Shown piece after piece: positions 46,224 to 57,008 of a stretch of DNA of 64,000 nucleotides. Each line of letters starts with the position of its first letter. Position 1 is the stretch's first letter. The DNA is taken from NCBI GenBank assembly GCA_964019425.1, contig OZ025796.1, forward strand, positions 372,001 through 436,000. Direction: 5' to 3'. Made by a program: the position numbers and the translations under genes. The notes below the pieces were generated by a model, which was not told where the DNA came from, searched no databases, and worked only from the letters and a program-made list of their open reading frames with translations. The stretch is from Flectonema sp. DT1601 (lineage: Eukaryota > Euglenozoa > Diplonemea > Diplonemida > Diplonemidae).

Positions 46224-46937
46224 ACATAAAAAGAAGGAAACTCTTGCTAAACATAAATTTATTCTGGTGATGGTTCTGATATTTGCTCTTTCGTTTTTTG
46301 ATTTTTTTTCGCAAGTCTTGACTCACGTGCTCTTGGAATTGACGAGATCGCGTGAGAAAAGCTATTGTCAAGATTTGTTTTTAATTTTCGAAAACTCGCG
46401 AAGAAACTGTTCCTCCTCTCGTATTCTTTTTACCTCCCCTCCTTTTTTTTTTTATATCCCCCAGGCGCAGAAACATATCCCAGTCGAAAGGGACTGTTTT
46501 CAGGCGTTGAGGGGGAAACAAAAAAAAAAAAAAAAAAAAAGGGTTTTTCTATTTCAGCTCTGAAGATAAACATACAGAGCGGGAATTTAATGTTTTCATT
46601 ATCTTCACTGATCATTTCATTTCATTTTAATTTGCTTTCTCTTTCATTTCAATTCTAGCTCTGAAGATAAAAATATAGGGCAAACCATTTAATGTTTTCA
46701 TTATCTTAATTCCTGTTGGAGTCTATTTTTATGTTAACTTCATTTCATTATTTCAAGAGTCTCATTATTACTATGCAGGTGTGTGTTGTTAAACCGAACC
46801 GAATTAAATAATCATTTAACTCTGGTCACTACTACGTGAGGGTCTGTCTACCGGTGGCTCTACGTTTTCTGTACTCGGGTAGCAAATATTTCCTATAAGC
46901 ATTTGACTTCCATAACAGCAACAACCCATCACATGCA
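46224..46937 (+). promoter_or_regulatory. Partial copy of the DOMON upstream region, before the J-protein gene
   Basis: About 46237-46790 repeats the DOMON intergenic unit (from CTCTTGCTAAACATAAATTT to ACTATGCAGGTGTGTG), then becomes unique. Further on, CTCGGGTAGCAAATATTTCCT (46874-46894) matches the DOMON 5-prime UTR at 20 of 21 positions. So the J-protein gene and the DOMON genes share upstream DNA and possibly promoter elements. No gene of its own. Confidence 0.55.
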
Positions 46938-48575
46938 ATGCAGGTAAATAACAAGTCACCTCCACTTGCTCTTGGATCTCTGGTGGTGATCTGGGGGCTA
47001 TCACAAAAAGTTGAATTAAATGATAAGATATGTCGGGTTTTGAGAATACGAGAAACCAAAGTTGATACGTATGAAGTTGCGTTGTTGTCGACGGGTGAAA
47101 AATATAATGTAATGGTGAGGAATTTGTTTCAAATTACTGAAAAGAAAGTAATTCGTGAAAAGGGAACACTAATTGGATTAAATTTATCAGGACGTCATAT
47201 AACTGGAGTTAATAAGCTTTCAGCAGCTCATAAGTGTGGCATCAGTGCTCCTTGTCGTATCGAACTTATAGATACTGTTATAGTACAGACTGCAGAACAC
47301 TTTAAAGATTTGGTTAAAAATAAGGATCAATTCGTTCTGGGATACTCTCGCATACCTCAACCAATACAGACTAGAGTTCAGCAGAAAAAACCATTCATTT
47401 CATGTAGTTGTCTCTGTCAACTCTGTATGGTATTTATGTTAATGTTGTGTATAATTATTGGGGTCTCATATGCGTTGTACTCTCACTTTGAGGGATCTAA
47501 CGGACAACATCAATTCAAATTTCAATATCAACACGGGGCTGGTGGTCAATACCACCAACGTGAGACACGAGAAGCTGTCAAAGATGTCGAACTTACTAAT
47601 TACTTTGAGGTACTTGGCATTACAAAACAACCTTCTGAAGTAACTAATCGTGATATAAATGATGGATACCAGAAAGCTTCACGAAAATATCATCCAGACA
47701 AGAACAGCGATCCTTCAGCCGCGGGCATCTACACTCAGGTGCGAGAAGCGTATGACGTTTTAAAAAACCCTCGCAGACGAGCTATATTTGAAGCCTTCGG
47801 TATTAATGACAAGCTTCATGAGAAACTACTTCCAGAGCGTGCTGGAAACGACGTATCTTTTGAACTTCGAATTAATTTCGAAGATTTATATAATGGAGCA
47901 TCCCATTCGGTTTCTGTTTCAAGACATAAATTAAATAATCAAAAACACGTTGTACGATGCCAGTCTTGTAAAAAACAACCACCAGAATACCAACGATCAA
48001 TGTTTGGTATGATGCAAGTCGGACCCGACTGCAGGTCGGTGTGTCAAACAACTACTCAGCAACTGGTAACTGAGTACGTCGACTTAACGATTGATATTGA
48101 AAAAGGAATGAGATCTGGTGAACAAATTCGATTTCCGTACATGGGTAATCGTTACGTTGATTATATACCGAGTGACATCGTGTTTACTATTTCTCCTTTA
48201 AAACATGAAATTTTTACCAGACGTGGATCGAACTTATACGTTGACCTGACTATTTCTCTTTTGGATGCTGTCGTTGGATTCCAAACTACGATTCCTCATT
48301 TAGATTCTCACAAGGTATCTATTTCTGCTAAAGAACCTTCACCGCATGGTACGATTCTCTCTTTTAAGGGAGAAGGCATGCCCTCAGTTGAAGGTGATGT
48401 TGGGGACCTCATGGTTACTCTAGGTGTAGCATTCCCGAAAACTATAACTGCGCAACAGAATACCGACTTAATTAAATTATTCGTGTCTATCGACGGTGAA
48501 GAATCCGTCGCAGAACAGCTCCAAAGGGATGCAAATGAAGACAGCGAGGAGGACACAGAAGAAGAGCTGTCATAA
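46938..48575 (+). CDS. Membrane-anchored J protein, ERdj3/DNAJB11-like
   Basis: 545 residues. Residues ~14-67 resemble the SH3-like module found in many protist proteins (VVIWGLSQKVELNDKICRVL...NLFQI); ~70-140 look PDZ-like (GLNLSGRHITGV, GYSRI). A membrane segment follows (about 159-182). The J domain is at ~219-290 with HPD at 252-254. The C-terminal substrate-binding part has the ERdj3 pattern: a CQSC/CRSVC Cys pair, VDLTIDIEKGMRSGEQIRF, HEIFTRRGSNLYVDLTIS, HLDSHKVSIS and GEGMPS. The tail is acidic (EDSEEDTEEELS). J proteins deliver clients to Hsp70 and stimulate its ATPase; the ERdj3 type acts with BiP in the ER. The N-terminal domains and anchor are extra compared with DNAJB11, so location and topology are inferred. 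Intronless. Confidence 0.88.
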   Translation: MQVNNKSPPLALGSLVVIWGLSQKVELNDKICRVLRIRETKVDTYEVALLSTGEKYNVMVRNLFQITEKKVIREKGTLIGLNLSGRHITGVNKLSAAHKCGISAPCRIELIDTVIVQTAEHFKDLVKNKDQFVLGYSRIPQPIQTRVQQKKPFISCSCLCQLCMVFMLMLCIIIGVSYALYSHFEGSNGQHQFKFQYQHGAGGQYHQRETREAVKDVELTNYFEVLGITKQPSEVTNRDINDGYQKASRKYHPDKNSDPSAAGIYTQVREAYDVLKNPRRRAIFEAFGINDKLHEKLLPERAGNDVSFELRINFEDLYNGASHSVSVSRHKLNNQKHVVRCQSCKKQPPEYQRSMFGMMQVGPDCRSVCQTTTQQLVTEYVDLTIDIEKGMRSGEQIRFPYMGNRYVDYIPSDIVFTISPLKHEIFTRRGSNLYVDLTISLLDAVVGFQTTIPHLDSHKVSISAKEPSPHGTILSFKGEGMPSVEGDVGDLMVTLGVAFPKTITAQQNTDLIKLFVSIDGEESVAEQLQRDANEDSEEDTEEELS

Positions 48576-48628
48576 GGCGTATTTTATTCACCAGCTATGC
48601 ATTCAGCCTCATTATTTGTACCTTTTTA
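48576..48628. other. Short 3-prime flank of the J-protein gene
   Basis: No feature beyond T-rich sequence suited to 3-prime-end formation; ends at the transposon border. Confidence 0.4.
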
Positions 48629-50416
48629 TATGAGGCGGTGCAGAAACCCCCCCCCCCAATTTTTACCAGGCTATTCTGTGGGCACCTAATACCCAATCCG
48701 AGCTCACCACCCCACGAAAATACTATCCAAAAAACTCAAATCCGGTACTGGGGCATCCTCTAACTGCTCACCAGTTTCAAAATTCTATATTTTTTGACTG
48801 TTTCTGGTACTTTTGCCTTGTATCTCTGTTGGTTGCCCTCAAAATACTCAAAAACCAGCTTAGCAGCTACATTGCAGAAATTTGTTTAAACCCTGGGTTC
48901 CTATGAAGACTGGAATGATAGGAACAGGAGAAGTGATGAGACAGGAGAATCATAGATCCCGTGAGAACTGCAGAGTACGATATCGGGTGGTGATTCTGAG
49001 TCACCCTTGCTGGCAGTGATGGGTTGAGCATGATGTGAGCATGCTGTTCACAATAAGTACACCCTCAGGATTACTGGAGTTTTTCTAGAATCTATAGCCG
49101 CTTGAGGACGCTGCTACAAGCTCTATGTTCCAGTGGCTGGGGATAGCAGAAGTGAATAAGACTGGGATAGTAGTAGGAAAGGAATTGTGGAAGAATAGGG
49201 ACAAGAAGGTGGAGTCAGTGGTTGCCTGTCAGTTGTAACACCTGACATGAAAAATCAGGTTCAATAAGAACTGGTAACCACTAGTGGTACCATAATATAA
49301 AACTCCTCCAAGTATCAAAAAAAAGGAGAGAGGCAGTTACTTTTACTGTTACTGTTGAAAACATGATGACCTCGTATCAACTAGTCGATAATAACTCCCC
49401 TCTAAAAGACACTATCTCATACACACAGTACTGTTCTCTACCTGGAGTTGAGTTTCAGCAGTTTCGGCGCTGTATGAATGTGTGCAACTACCGTCTCGCA
49501 GGCAGCAATCTCTGAAAGAAGCTTGCCTTCCCGGCATCTTCAGTATTCGCCACATGTATCTGTGATGTTGACAGACGTAATGGGTGGATCTCTGGGGCCT
49601 TCAACATCATCGTAACTTCCTTCTGGCGCTCATAAAGTCCGAAGCTGAGAAGCGAACAACAATGAGAGGAATTATTGAAATAGATTCTCACATTGGAGAT
49701 AAGAGACATGTCAGGTGTATTGAGAAGATACATCTAATCCATCCTGGTGACTATATCATGACTCTGGATTATAAAGAAAAGGACTTCTAATGACAGAAGG
49801 GCCAAATTCCCCTTTCTATCAACAGGGGAAATAGTCTGCTTGGATGTGTACTACATGAGCAGTTTGGAACTGAGGTTCAGTGTGGCCATAACAACTTCCT
49901 ACTCCCACACATCAACCAGAATACGATAGTAACGTATCCGGTTATGAATAAGTTCTTCTTGATGTCTGAGAATGATAAGATGATTCACTATTGGGCTGAT
50001 GCTGGTAGGCACCTTGAGAACACAACCGTCATCAGCCTGTTCTGTAAAATGGGTTAATCAGCTTGGGTTAACTTTTTCCCTAGTCGGCATGGCAAGTCCG
50101 AATGTGGTTGACACTTTGGCAATATCACATCTGTGCTGACACTCGAATCTAAATCGCAGGAAATCTGGGCCTTCAAGAAAAACAAAATTTCAAACATAAT
50201 TTCTACCAGTGCCACACAGCTTACAAGGCAAATGTTACTAGAAACAGTCAAAAAAGTGAAATTTTTAAACTGGTGGGCAGTAAAAGGGTGCCCCAGTACC
50301 GGATTTGAGTTTTTTGGATACTATTTTCGTGGGGTGGTGGGCTCGGATTGGGTGTTAGGTGCCCACGGGATAGCCTGGTAAAAATTGGGGGGGGGGTTTC
50401 TGCACATCCTCATATT
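48629..50416. mobile_element. DNA transposon, ~205-bp terminal inverted repeats, decayed
   Basis: Inverted ends at 48629-48835 and 50210-50416, about 85-90% alike by eye. They start TGAGG(C/A)(G/T)GTGCAGAAAC, then a run of 10 or more C, then AATTTTTACCAGGCTAT. TA flanks both ends, so a TA target duplication is possible but not certain. Inside, the plus strand from 49663 to about 50130 has a frame broken by three or four stops that reads like a cut-and-paste transposase core: an aspartate in MTLDYKEK, another in HYWADAGRH, then NFFPSRHGKSECG and HFGN. Superfamily not determined. The ends have diverged from each other, so it is not recent, and it is inactive. Confidence 0.82.
49663..50130 (+). 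pseudogene. Decayed transposase core
   Basis: Single reading frame with stops after KEKDF, after SLFCKMG and after KSECG. Residues fit a DDE-type catalytic core: D in TLDYKEK and D in YWADAGRH. The HGKSEC block with a following HFG is common in some eukaryotic transposase families. Assignment rests on motif shape only. Confidence 0.5.
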
Positions 50417-50607
50417 ACGCAACATTGCAGTTGCAAATATCCTTAATCTGATTATTTATTGTGGCTACCTATTATGCCTGTCCAGTAAAAGCAATATTAA
50501 TATATTTTTCTTATTGTTTTCGTATAAAACCAGTGTACAGCACATTTTTATTGCCAATCTTGGGAGAGATTTTTTAATTTTTTTCTGTAATGGCCCTGAT
50601 TAATCAT

Positions 50608-50658
50608 TTTTTTTTTTTTTTTTTTTTGTTAGGGAGGGAAAAAAAAAAAAAAAAAAAA
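50608..50658 (+). other. T-tract/A-tract inverted pair at a start codon
   Basis: About 20 T, then GTTAGGGAGGG, then about 20 A directly touching the ATG at 50659. If transcribed it would form a U-A stem whose 3-prime arm ends at the start codon; if not, the A tract alone is the 5-prime leader. Confidence 0.6.
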
Positions 50659-52299
50659 ATGAAATTAGCGATTTTTCTGAGTTGTATGCTTGTGGTGTCG
50701 GGTTCGCTTAAGGGAACAACTACCGCAAGTTACAAAAATGGAATCTGGGATTGTACAAGTGTGGAACCAACTGGTAATGACACATGTGTACCTTTGGGCG
50801 TTAATCAAAAAGGAAGTCTCTTTCGTTTGTCTTTTATAAAGTCTGGTTGTCCATCTGATTCTGCCAGCCACACAACGTGTCCAGGAGGAGACATGTCAAC
50901 AGATGTGAAGTTCGGAAAGTGTCCACCAATTGATAAAGCACCGTGGATCAGAAATTTAATTGTTCCAAATGGAACTGCTCAGTTCTTATCACCAATAGTA
51001 ACCACCTCGGGATGTATTACTGATTTCAGTATCGAAGATAGTTTTGGTGGAATAATTGAATTCACATTGTACTCTGTGTCATCAAGCTTTACTTCTGAGC
51101 TGTCAGAAATAACCTGTCCGGGTATATCTGATGCTTCTTTGAGAGATGTTATAAAGTGTACAGCGATAGCTTCACACAACAGCGAGTTGACATCTTTTGA
51201 TGAGATCGACAAAATTAAATTCACTCCAGCTTCGGGTGGGATGGTTTCCAGCTCGTCGTATCCCAGAATTGCTGGTCAGAATGTTTTGTTTGAGTTTGAC
51301 TATAAAATTTCAGCATATCCTTCATCGTCACTCGCTATGAATTATACGATGTTTTACATATCTCAAGGTGGTATAAAGAACTACCCACCCATGTTAGTTA
51401 CTCTTGATACCTCTTCTCATTCCTTACCAGATATTAAACCATCCTCTGATAGTTTGTTACAATGTGACTATTCAAGTGATAATTCAACTGTTGGTGATGA
51501 GACAAAGTTCACTCATTCTTGTAATGTATCCATGAACGATGCGATAGGACCAGTTAGTTATCGTTTGTCTGTTTTTGATATTTCAGTTTCTACAATGAAT
51601 CAACACGTTCCTTGTCAATCATCGTTTACGTCTCCTCAACTGTTAGCTGATGGAGTCTTTACTTTTGATGTTGTTAGAGAAGGATTGTGTTTGGGTAATA
51701 TTCCGACTTTTGTTCAAATTCAAATTGATAACCAAAACATTACTGCAGTTGATGATAAGGGAATTAAATCACACAACGGAATAGTGTTGTGGGATCAGGG
51801 AGGTCCGTTGCCATTAACTCCAGCTCCGCCTACGGTGACACCTCCAACGGCTTCTCCAACAACTGTGCCGCGTACGATAACACCTTTTACTAACTCACCA
51901 CCTTCTAATCCTCCAGAAAGCAGTGGTGGAATAAGCAAGACTGTCGGTATCATATTAGGAATTCTTGCTGTGGTAATTGGGATTGCACTTATTATTGCAA
52001 TCACTTGTTGTCTTGTACGTCATCGTCAGAGTAAGAATGCTGGTACGTTCAGTGTCTTGGCTTCCAACTCAATCAATCAATCAGGAAGGTCTTCATCACT
52101 TAAGGGGTCTTCATGGCACCAAGCTAACCCTCCAGGGTTTCATGATGATGAGGGTCCTTCAACACAATTGTTACTTCAGGATTTCTCAAAAACTGATGAC
52201 GGAGACGCAATAGCAATCAATGACTGTACTGATTATCAAGATGTCACTGGTGATGCTCGTAATTCGAACAGAAGTAGTCTTATAGATGTTGCAGAGTAG
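50659..52299 (+). CDS. Type I membrane protein of unknown function
   Basis: 546 residues from the ATG at 50659; an upstream in-frame ATG at 50590 would only add a homopolymer-coded FFFFFF/KKKKKK stretch and hide the signal peptide, so it was not used. Signal peptide MKLAIFLSCMLVVSG, a ~380-residue ectodomain with many Cys and N-glycosylation sequons (NGT, NYT, NST, NVS, NIT), a TP-rich stalk (about 390-425), one membrane segment (VGIILGILAVVIGIALII, about 428-452) and a ~95-residue cytosolic tail ending DVAE. I recognise no domain. Surface receptor or adhesin is a guess from topology. Intronless. Confidence 0.85.
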   Translation: MKLAIFLSCMLVVSGSLKGTTTASYKNGIWDCTSVEPTGNDTCVPLGVNQKGSLFRLSFIKSGCPSDSASHTTCPGGDMSTDVKFGKCPPIDKAPWIRNLIVPNGTAQFLSPIVTTSGCITDFSIEDSFGGIIEFTLYSVSSSFTSELSEITCPGISDASLRDVIKCTAIASHNSELTSFDEIDKIKFTPASGGMVSSSSYPRIAGQNVLFEFDYKISAYPSSSLAMNYTMFYISQGGIKNYPPMLVTLDTSSHSLPDIKPSSDSLLQCDYSSDNSTVGDETKFTHSCNVSMNDAIGPVSYRLSVFDISVSTMNQHVPCQSSFTSPQLLADGVFTFDVVREGLCLGNIPTFVQIQIDNQNITAVDDKGIKSHNGIVLWDQGGPLPLTPAPPTVTPPTASPTTVPRTITPFTNSPPSNPPESSGGISKTVGIILGILAVVIGIALIIAITCCLVRHRQSKNAGTFSVLASNSINQSGRSSSLKGSSWHQANPPGFHDDEGPSTQLLLQDFSKTDDGDAIAINDCTDYQDVTGDARNSNRSSLIDVAE

Positions 52300-53500
52300 T
52301 AGACCTTATTGGTTATAGATTTTTTACTGTAAACCTTCTGAAGTTTAAATCACCAGAATAGGGAGGTTGTTTGCAAATTATCACAATTGTGATGACGTTC
52401 CATTATAGACGCTGCCGCTGTGTTCTTTGTGGTATTCCAATGCGTGAAGCTTGTCTTTGGTTGATTAGACTCCAATCAAAAAAAAAAAAAAAAAAAAAAG
52501 GAAAACAAAGGAAGGGGAAAAACCAAGGCGAGTGAAACTAGTCGCCAATAGGAATGTAATCTCGTTAAAGGGATTTTTTTTTATTTTATTTTTATACTTT
52601 TTATTATACATTTTCTTTAATTACGTTCTGTTCTGTAAAAAAAATTGATTCTTTTCTCAATAACTCGTCTACAGACCTTACCTACGTAATTTCGCAAGAG
52701 AACTAGACATATAGTTTTCTTTGTTATGTTATGTGTCGGTGGGAACTTATTTATTTTTTTTTTACACAATTGAACTATGGAAGCGAAAGCAACTTCGGTT
52801 TTTTTTTTTCTTTTCTTTTTTTTCTTTGAAGCAAATCAAAATCCAAACACCTGGTCACAAAACAAAACAAAAAAAAGTTTGAAATGCTTTTCCGAAAGCC
52901 GTGTCAAGGCAGAGGAGGGGGAAAAAAAAAAAAAAAAAAAAAAAGAAAAGAAATTTGGCATAAAATCACTTTTTTAGCCTTTTCAATTTGGCAAAAAAAA
53001 AAAACAAACAAAATATTCCCGAAATTGGAAGGCTGTGCTACCCCCGCTGTTGTTCCGATTGTGATGTGCAGCAGTGAACTTTTTTTTCTTCTTTTCTCTT
53101 CGTTTGTTTCGGTGCTTGCTTTGCAATCGTATTTTTTTTTCTTCTTTAACCCTGTATGTAATTCTCACTTGGTAATAGCCGACGCTACCTTGTTAGTTAT
53201 AGTAAAACACTTACAGTGAACTTTAGTAGTTTTACTTTTTAAAGTGTTCTATAAAATAATTAACTTGGGAGAGAGAACTACATAGTGGGTCGCAAATATG
53301 TTCTTTACGGTCTTTTGTTTGTTAATTATTTTTTCGTCCCCTCTCTTCTTCAAGATAAATCAATGCAAACCAAGTACAATCATTGTGAGAAGCAATTTTA
53401 AACGCATTTAATCATTTTTTCCCTCCCCCCTTTTTTTCAAAAAAAAAAAAAAAAAAAAGACAGGCAAGAAGGGAGGAAAGAACAATAAGGTTAAGCAGAC
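52300..53500. other. Intergenic, tract-rich, no gene seen
   Basis: Contains A runs at 52478-52499, 52922-52945 and 53439-53458 and several T runs. The short open frames here are made of poly-F, poly-K and random sequence. A NTF-like promoter cannot be placed. The A run at 53439 lies 60 bp before the next gene, as at several other gene starts in this window. Confidence 0.5.
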
Positions 53501-53521
53501 ATGCTCTCTGCTGTGGGATGA
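53501..53521 (+). promoter_or_regulatory. 6-codon uORF overlapping the next start (ATGA)
   Basis: ATG CTC TCT GCT GTG GGA TGA; its stop overlaps the ATG at 53518 as ATGA. This could lower initiation or couple it by re-initiation, if the transcript starts upstream of 53501. Confidence 0.45.
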
Positions 53522-55035
53522 TCACTTCGGTGAAATGTGATTTTCCCTCATCACTTTTAAAGTCAGACATTCCAGATATAAAACTACAGGAAGAGTTGTT
53601 TTCCAGATATGGAACAACATTAGTGAATCTAACTGATAAGAGTGAGTCAAATGTACTTCATTATGCGAGCGGTGAGGGGAGGTTGTCTGTTGTTAAATGG
53701 CTAATTGAGAAAATTGGGATCAACGAAAAATCAATAAATAGCAAAGGAAGAACCCCATTACACTTATCAGCGAGATATGGACACATTGCTTTGTGTAAAT
53801 ACTTTATTGAAGAAATGAATGTTCCTGTCGACGTTAAAGCGGATTCTGCAGTGACGCCGTTTCACTTATCTTGTTGGCAAGGACACCTTGAAGTCGCAAT
53901 GTACCTACTCGCGTCTGGTGCTCAGGTTGATCAAGTCAATGAGTTCGGCTGTGGCACTGCTCATTGGATAGGACTTTGTCCTGTTTTTAATCAAAATAAC
54001 ATCTCATCGATATCACGTGAGATAGAAGACTCTGTCCTTCGACTTTGTCGTGAACTACATAACAGAGGAGTTCCATTTATAAAAGGAAATAATCAAGGTC
54101 ATACCCCGATGCATAAAGCAGCCTATGCTGGTAATTACGTTGTTTGTGAATTCTTAATAAACGAACTTCATCAAATGGATGACGTTAGAGATCACGGAGG
54201 CAATCTAGCGGCTGACTCTGCGGAGAGAACTGGACAGGTTTGGTTGTCTCGTTGGTTGCGAAGGATGGCTTCATCTGAAATGCGTTTCGCTTTCTCAGAT
54301 TTAAATCTGAGTTTTGAGAAGAAATATAATAAAAATCAAATCCACTCGGCATACTTAGAAACTGTTAGAGTAATCCATCCTGATAAACTAAACGGGTCTC
54401 ATGATCTCTTTAGAAAAACACAACAACAATACGAACTACTCTCTTTAACAACAACTGAAGAAGAAACGACTGATGAGCATCTCGTTGGGAATCTTTCACA
54501 AATTAGAAATCAACTCAACGGTTGTGAAAAAGAAATGTCAGCCGCAATCAATTCACTGCTACCAAAAACACTTGAGCTTCACAGAAGAAATCATCACCAC
54601 TCTTCATTGAAGTTGTTAAAATACAACTCACAGAAATCTATTTCTAAAGACACTGCTGAAACAACAAACAAAAACTGGTTTGTTGGAGACGAGGGGTGTG
54701 AACGGAGTAGACAATTGGCTGGTTGTCTGGATCAATTCGCAGCTCACTTGACTTCTTTATTAAATAATGAATTTAAAAATGATGGTGTGGACGCCTCTCG
54801 TCTCTCTCGTCAGCTGCAGAAATCATTTCAAGCTGCAGCGATTGATATAAAAATATTTGGAGAACGTCGGCTCACTGGATTACTTCGACGGATGCCACAC
54901 GTGGTTTCAGTTGTGTTGGACTCGTCAGGTACTGCGTTGCTTTACCCTCCTTGTGATCTGACTGAGAATGATGTCTTCGTAGTCAGTGAAAGAGGAGGCA
55001 AGAATAAGGGAACTTTCAAAATTCAAAAAAAATAG
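53518..55035 (+). CDS. Ankyrin-repeat protein with C-terminal J-like domain
   Basis: 505 residues. Ankyrin repeats at about 43-225 (NVLHYASGEGRLSVVKWLI, GRTPLHLSARYGHIALCKYF, VTPFHLSCWQGHLEVAMYLL, GHTPMHKAAYAGNYVVCEFL) and a helix-loop-helix segment at ~266-320 with HPD at 297-299, as in J domains. The C-terminal ~180 residues are unlike anything I know but contain RRNHHHSSLK, suited to nucleic-acid or membrane contact. Ankyrin repeats bind proteins; a J domain recruits Hsp70. The J segment is divergent apart from HPD. Alternative: a degenerate J-like domain without Hsp70 activity. Intronless. Confidence 0.82.
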   Translation: MITSVKCDFPSSLLKSDIPDIKLQEELFSRYGTTLVNLTDKSESNVLHYASGEGRLSVVKWLIEKIGINEKSINSKGRTPLHLSARYGHIALCKYFIEEMNVPVDVKADSAVTPFHLSCWQGHLEVAMYLLASGAQVDQVNEFGCGTAHWIGLCPVFNQNNISSISREIEDSVLRLCRELHNRGVPFIKGNNQGHTPMHKAAYAGNYVVCEFLINELHQMDDVRDHGGNLAADSAERTGQVWLSRWLRRMASSEMRFAFSDLNLSFEKKYNKNQIHSAYLETVRVIHPDKLNGSHDLFRKTQQQYELLSLTTTEEETTDEHLVGNLSQIRNQLNGCEKEMSAAINSLLPKTLELHRRNHHHSSLKLLKYNSQKSISKDTAETTNKNWFVGDEGCERSRQLAGCLDQFAAHLTSLLNNEFKNDGVDASRLSRQLQKSFQAAAIDIKIFGERRLTGLLRRMPHVVSVVLDSSGTALLYPPCDLTENDVFVVSERGGKNKGTFKIQKK

Positions 55036-55371
55036 TTTCCTACCCTCCATCATTATCTCACCTTCAAAACCTACGGTGACCGGATTCATGTCGTGTTAGC
55101 TTTGAGACACTTTTTCTCCGACAGCTTATCAAGAACGGAAATGCCAATCCCCCTTCGTTGAGCAATCGACTTCACTCCTCGTCATCAGAGATTCTGATAC
55201 TAATGTTTTTGTATCCTTTGCAACGAAAAAGGATTATCGCCGTGTGTTTTCAAATAGAAAATCCTCATCCATTTCAGAGTCTTGTAGTATACTGTTCATC
55301 GTTTTCGTTATTGTTAATTACTTCTTTTATTTTTTTAATAAAGGAAATAAGAACAAAAAAACTCTGCAAAT
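55036..55371. other. Intergenic/5-prime leader before the helicase
   Basis: 336 bp, no gene. Ends AAAAAAACTCTGCAAAT-ATG; an almost identical AACTCTGCAAATATGGT stretch recurs at 60361. Confidence 0.5.
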
Positions 55372-56766
55372 ATGGTGCTTATGCCAGAAGAAGAGCAAAA
55401 GGGAGAAGGTGAATCGAAAAAGCAATTCAACGAAATTGGTGTATGTGATGAACTCTGTTCAGCGTGTGAAGAGATGGGGTGGAGTGCACCAACCAGAATT
55501 CAGGTGGAAGCCATTCCTCCAGCATTAAAGGGAAAAGATGTCATTGGAATCGCCCAAACTGGAAGTGGAAAAACCGGAGCATTCGCTCTTCCAGTCATTC
55601 AAAAATTATTAGAAAAAAAACAAAAAACTTTCAACGTCTGTTTGGCAATGTCTCCAACAAGAGAATTATCAATCCAAATAAGAAATGTTTTTACTGATTT
55701 GGGACAACAAATAGGTCTGAGAGTAGTACCCCTGGTAGGTGGAATAAATATGACTCAACAGGCGATTGAACTCAGTAAGAGGCCTCATATTATAACTGGG
55801 ACACCTGGTAGAGTTAAAGATCATTTAGAGAACACGAAAGGTTTTAATCTCCGTAAGTTAGAATTCTTAATACTTGATGAGGCTGATCAAATGCTTGCCA
55901 TGGATTACGAGAAGGAACTGACTGCTATTTTGGAATTAATTCCTCGGAGTAGACAGACATTCTTATTCTCTGCAACGATGACTCAAAAAGTAGATAAATT
56001 ACAAAAAGCATCTCTCAGAGATCCAATAAAGATTGAATGTGCTGCAAAGTACAGCACAGTTGAAGAACTCACTCAACAATACGTTTTTGTCCCATTCAGT
56101 GAAAGAACTGCTTATCTTCATTATATTCTTTCACATGTTGCGAGTACTTCTGTAATTGTGTTCTGTGATGCGAGTCACGTAGTTCAGAAAGTTGCCTTAG
56201 CCCTTCGACTCCTTGGTCACAAAGCCCTTCCACTATACGGAAAACTTGACCAGTCTTACAGACTCGCTTCACTAGGAAAGTTTAAAGAAGGAAAAGCAAG
56301 AGTCTTGGTCTGCACAGATGTCGCCGCCAGAGGTCTTGACATCCCAAGTGTCGACATAGTTGTTAATTATGCATTACCATTAAGTACTAAACAATACATT
56401 CACAGAGTTGGTAGGACTGCGCGTGCAGGAGCATCAGGAAAGGCAATAAACATTGTAACTCAATATGATGTTGTTCAGATAAAGAAAATAGAATCACAAC
56501 TTGGTAAGCAACTCGAAGAGCTTCCAGTTGATGAAGAGAAGGTTGCCGCTTCCATGGACAGAATTGAACAAGCTGAACGTCAAGCAAACTCTGAAGTCAA
56601 GGAACAAGAACGAGACCAACGCGGTTTCTCTAAGCGCAAGTCAGGAGATGATGATGGTACTCACTTAAGCGAATCATATTCTCTGCAAAAACGCAGAAGT
56701 CAAAATGAAAAGTCTCATGGTTTTAACATTAAAAATGCTCGAAACAATCACAAGAAGAAGAAGTAA
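55372..56766 (+). CDS. DDX47: DEAD-box RNA helicase DDX47/Rrp3
   Basis: 464 residues, the usual length. All DEAD-box motifs are present: Q motif (FNEIGVCDELC...PTRIQ, ~19-44), motif I AQTGSGKT (61-68), PTRELS, TPGR, DEAD (169-172), SAT (200-202), CTDVAARGLDIP, and HRVGRTARAG (motif VI). DHLENTKGFNLR and the flanking sequence are typical of the DDX47/Rrp3 subfamily, which unwinds pre-rRNA in the nucleolus for 18S maturation (early 40S assembly). The lysine-rich tail (NHKKKK) suits nucleolar targeting. Intronless; start chosen at the first ATG after in-frame stops. A second ATG four codons on (MPEEEQK) is equally possible. Confidence 0.95.
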   Translation: MVLMPEEEQKGEGESKKQFNEIGVCDELCSACEEMGWSAPTRIQVEAIPPALKGKDVIGIAQTGSGKTGAFALPVIQKLLEKKQKTFNVCLAMSPTRELSIQIRNVFTDLGQQIGLRVVPLVGGINMTQQAIELSKRPHIITGTPGRVKDHLENTKGFNLRKLEFLILDEADQMLAMDYEKELTAILELIPRSRQTFLFSATMTQKVDKLQKASLRDPIKIECAAKYSTVEELTQQYVFVPFSERTAYLHYILSHVASTSVIVFCDASHVVQKVALALRLLGHKALPLYGKLDQSYRLASLGKFKEGKARVLVCTDVAARGLDIPSVDIVVNYALPLSTKQYIHRVGRTARAGASGKAINIVTQYDVVQIKKIESQLGKQLEELPVDEEKVAASMDRIEQAERQANSEVKEQERDQRGFSKRKSGDDDGTHLSESYSLQKRRSQNEKSHGFNIKNARNNHKKKK

Positions 56767-56807
56767 CCTTTGAGCTGTTTACCATATTGTAGTGACATGT
56801 GTTGGGG

Positions 56808-56840
<33 letters not shown>

Positions 56841-57008
56841 AAATTCACAAAAGAAAAAAAAAAGGAAAAAAAAAAAAAACTTTTTTCCTTTTATCTAGCC
56901 GTAGTCACACATCAATTCAATTATTGTTACGAATCATTTATTCTGTTTTAGTCAAGACGAGATAGTAGTGTTTTTGATATTTAAATTTAACAAACTCAGG
57001 CAACAGAT
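56767..57008. other. Short intergenic region with A tracts
   Basis: A runs at about 56811-56837 and 56855-56879. The upstream gene's 3-prime end and the downstream gene's promoter must both lie here. No further features seen. Confidence 0.5.
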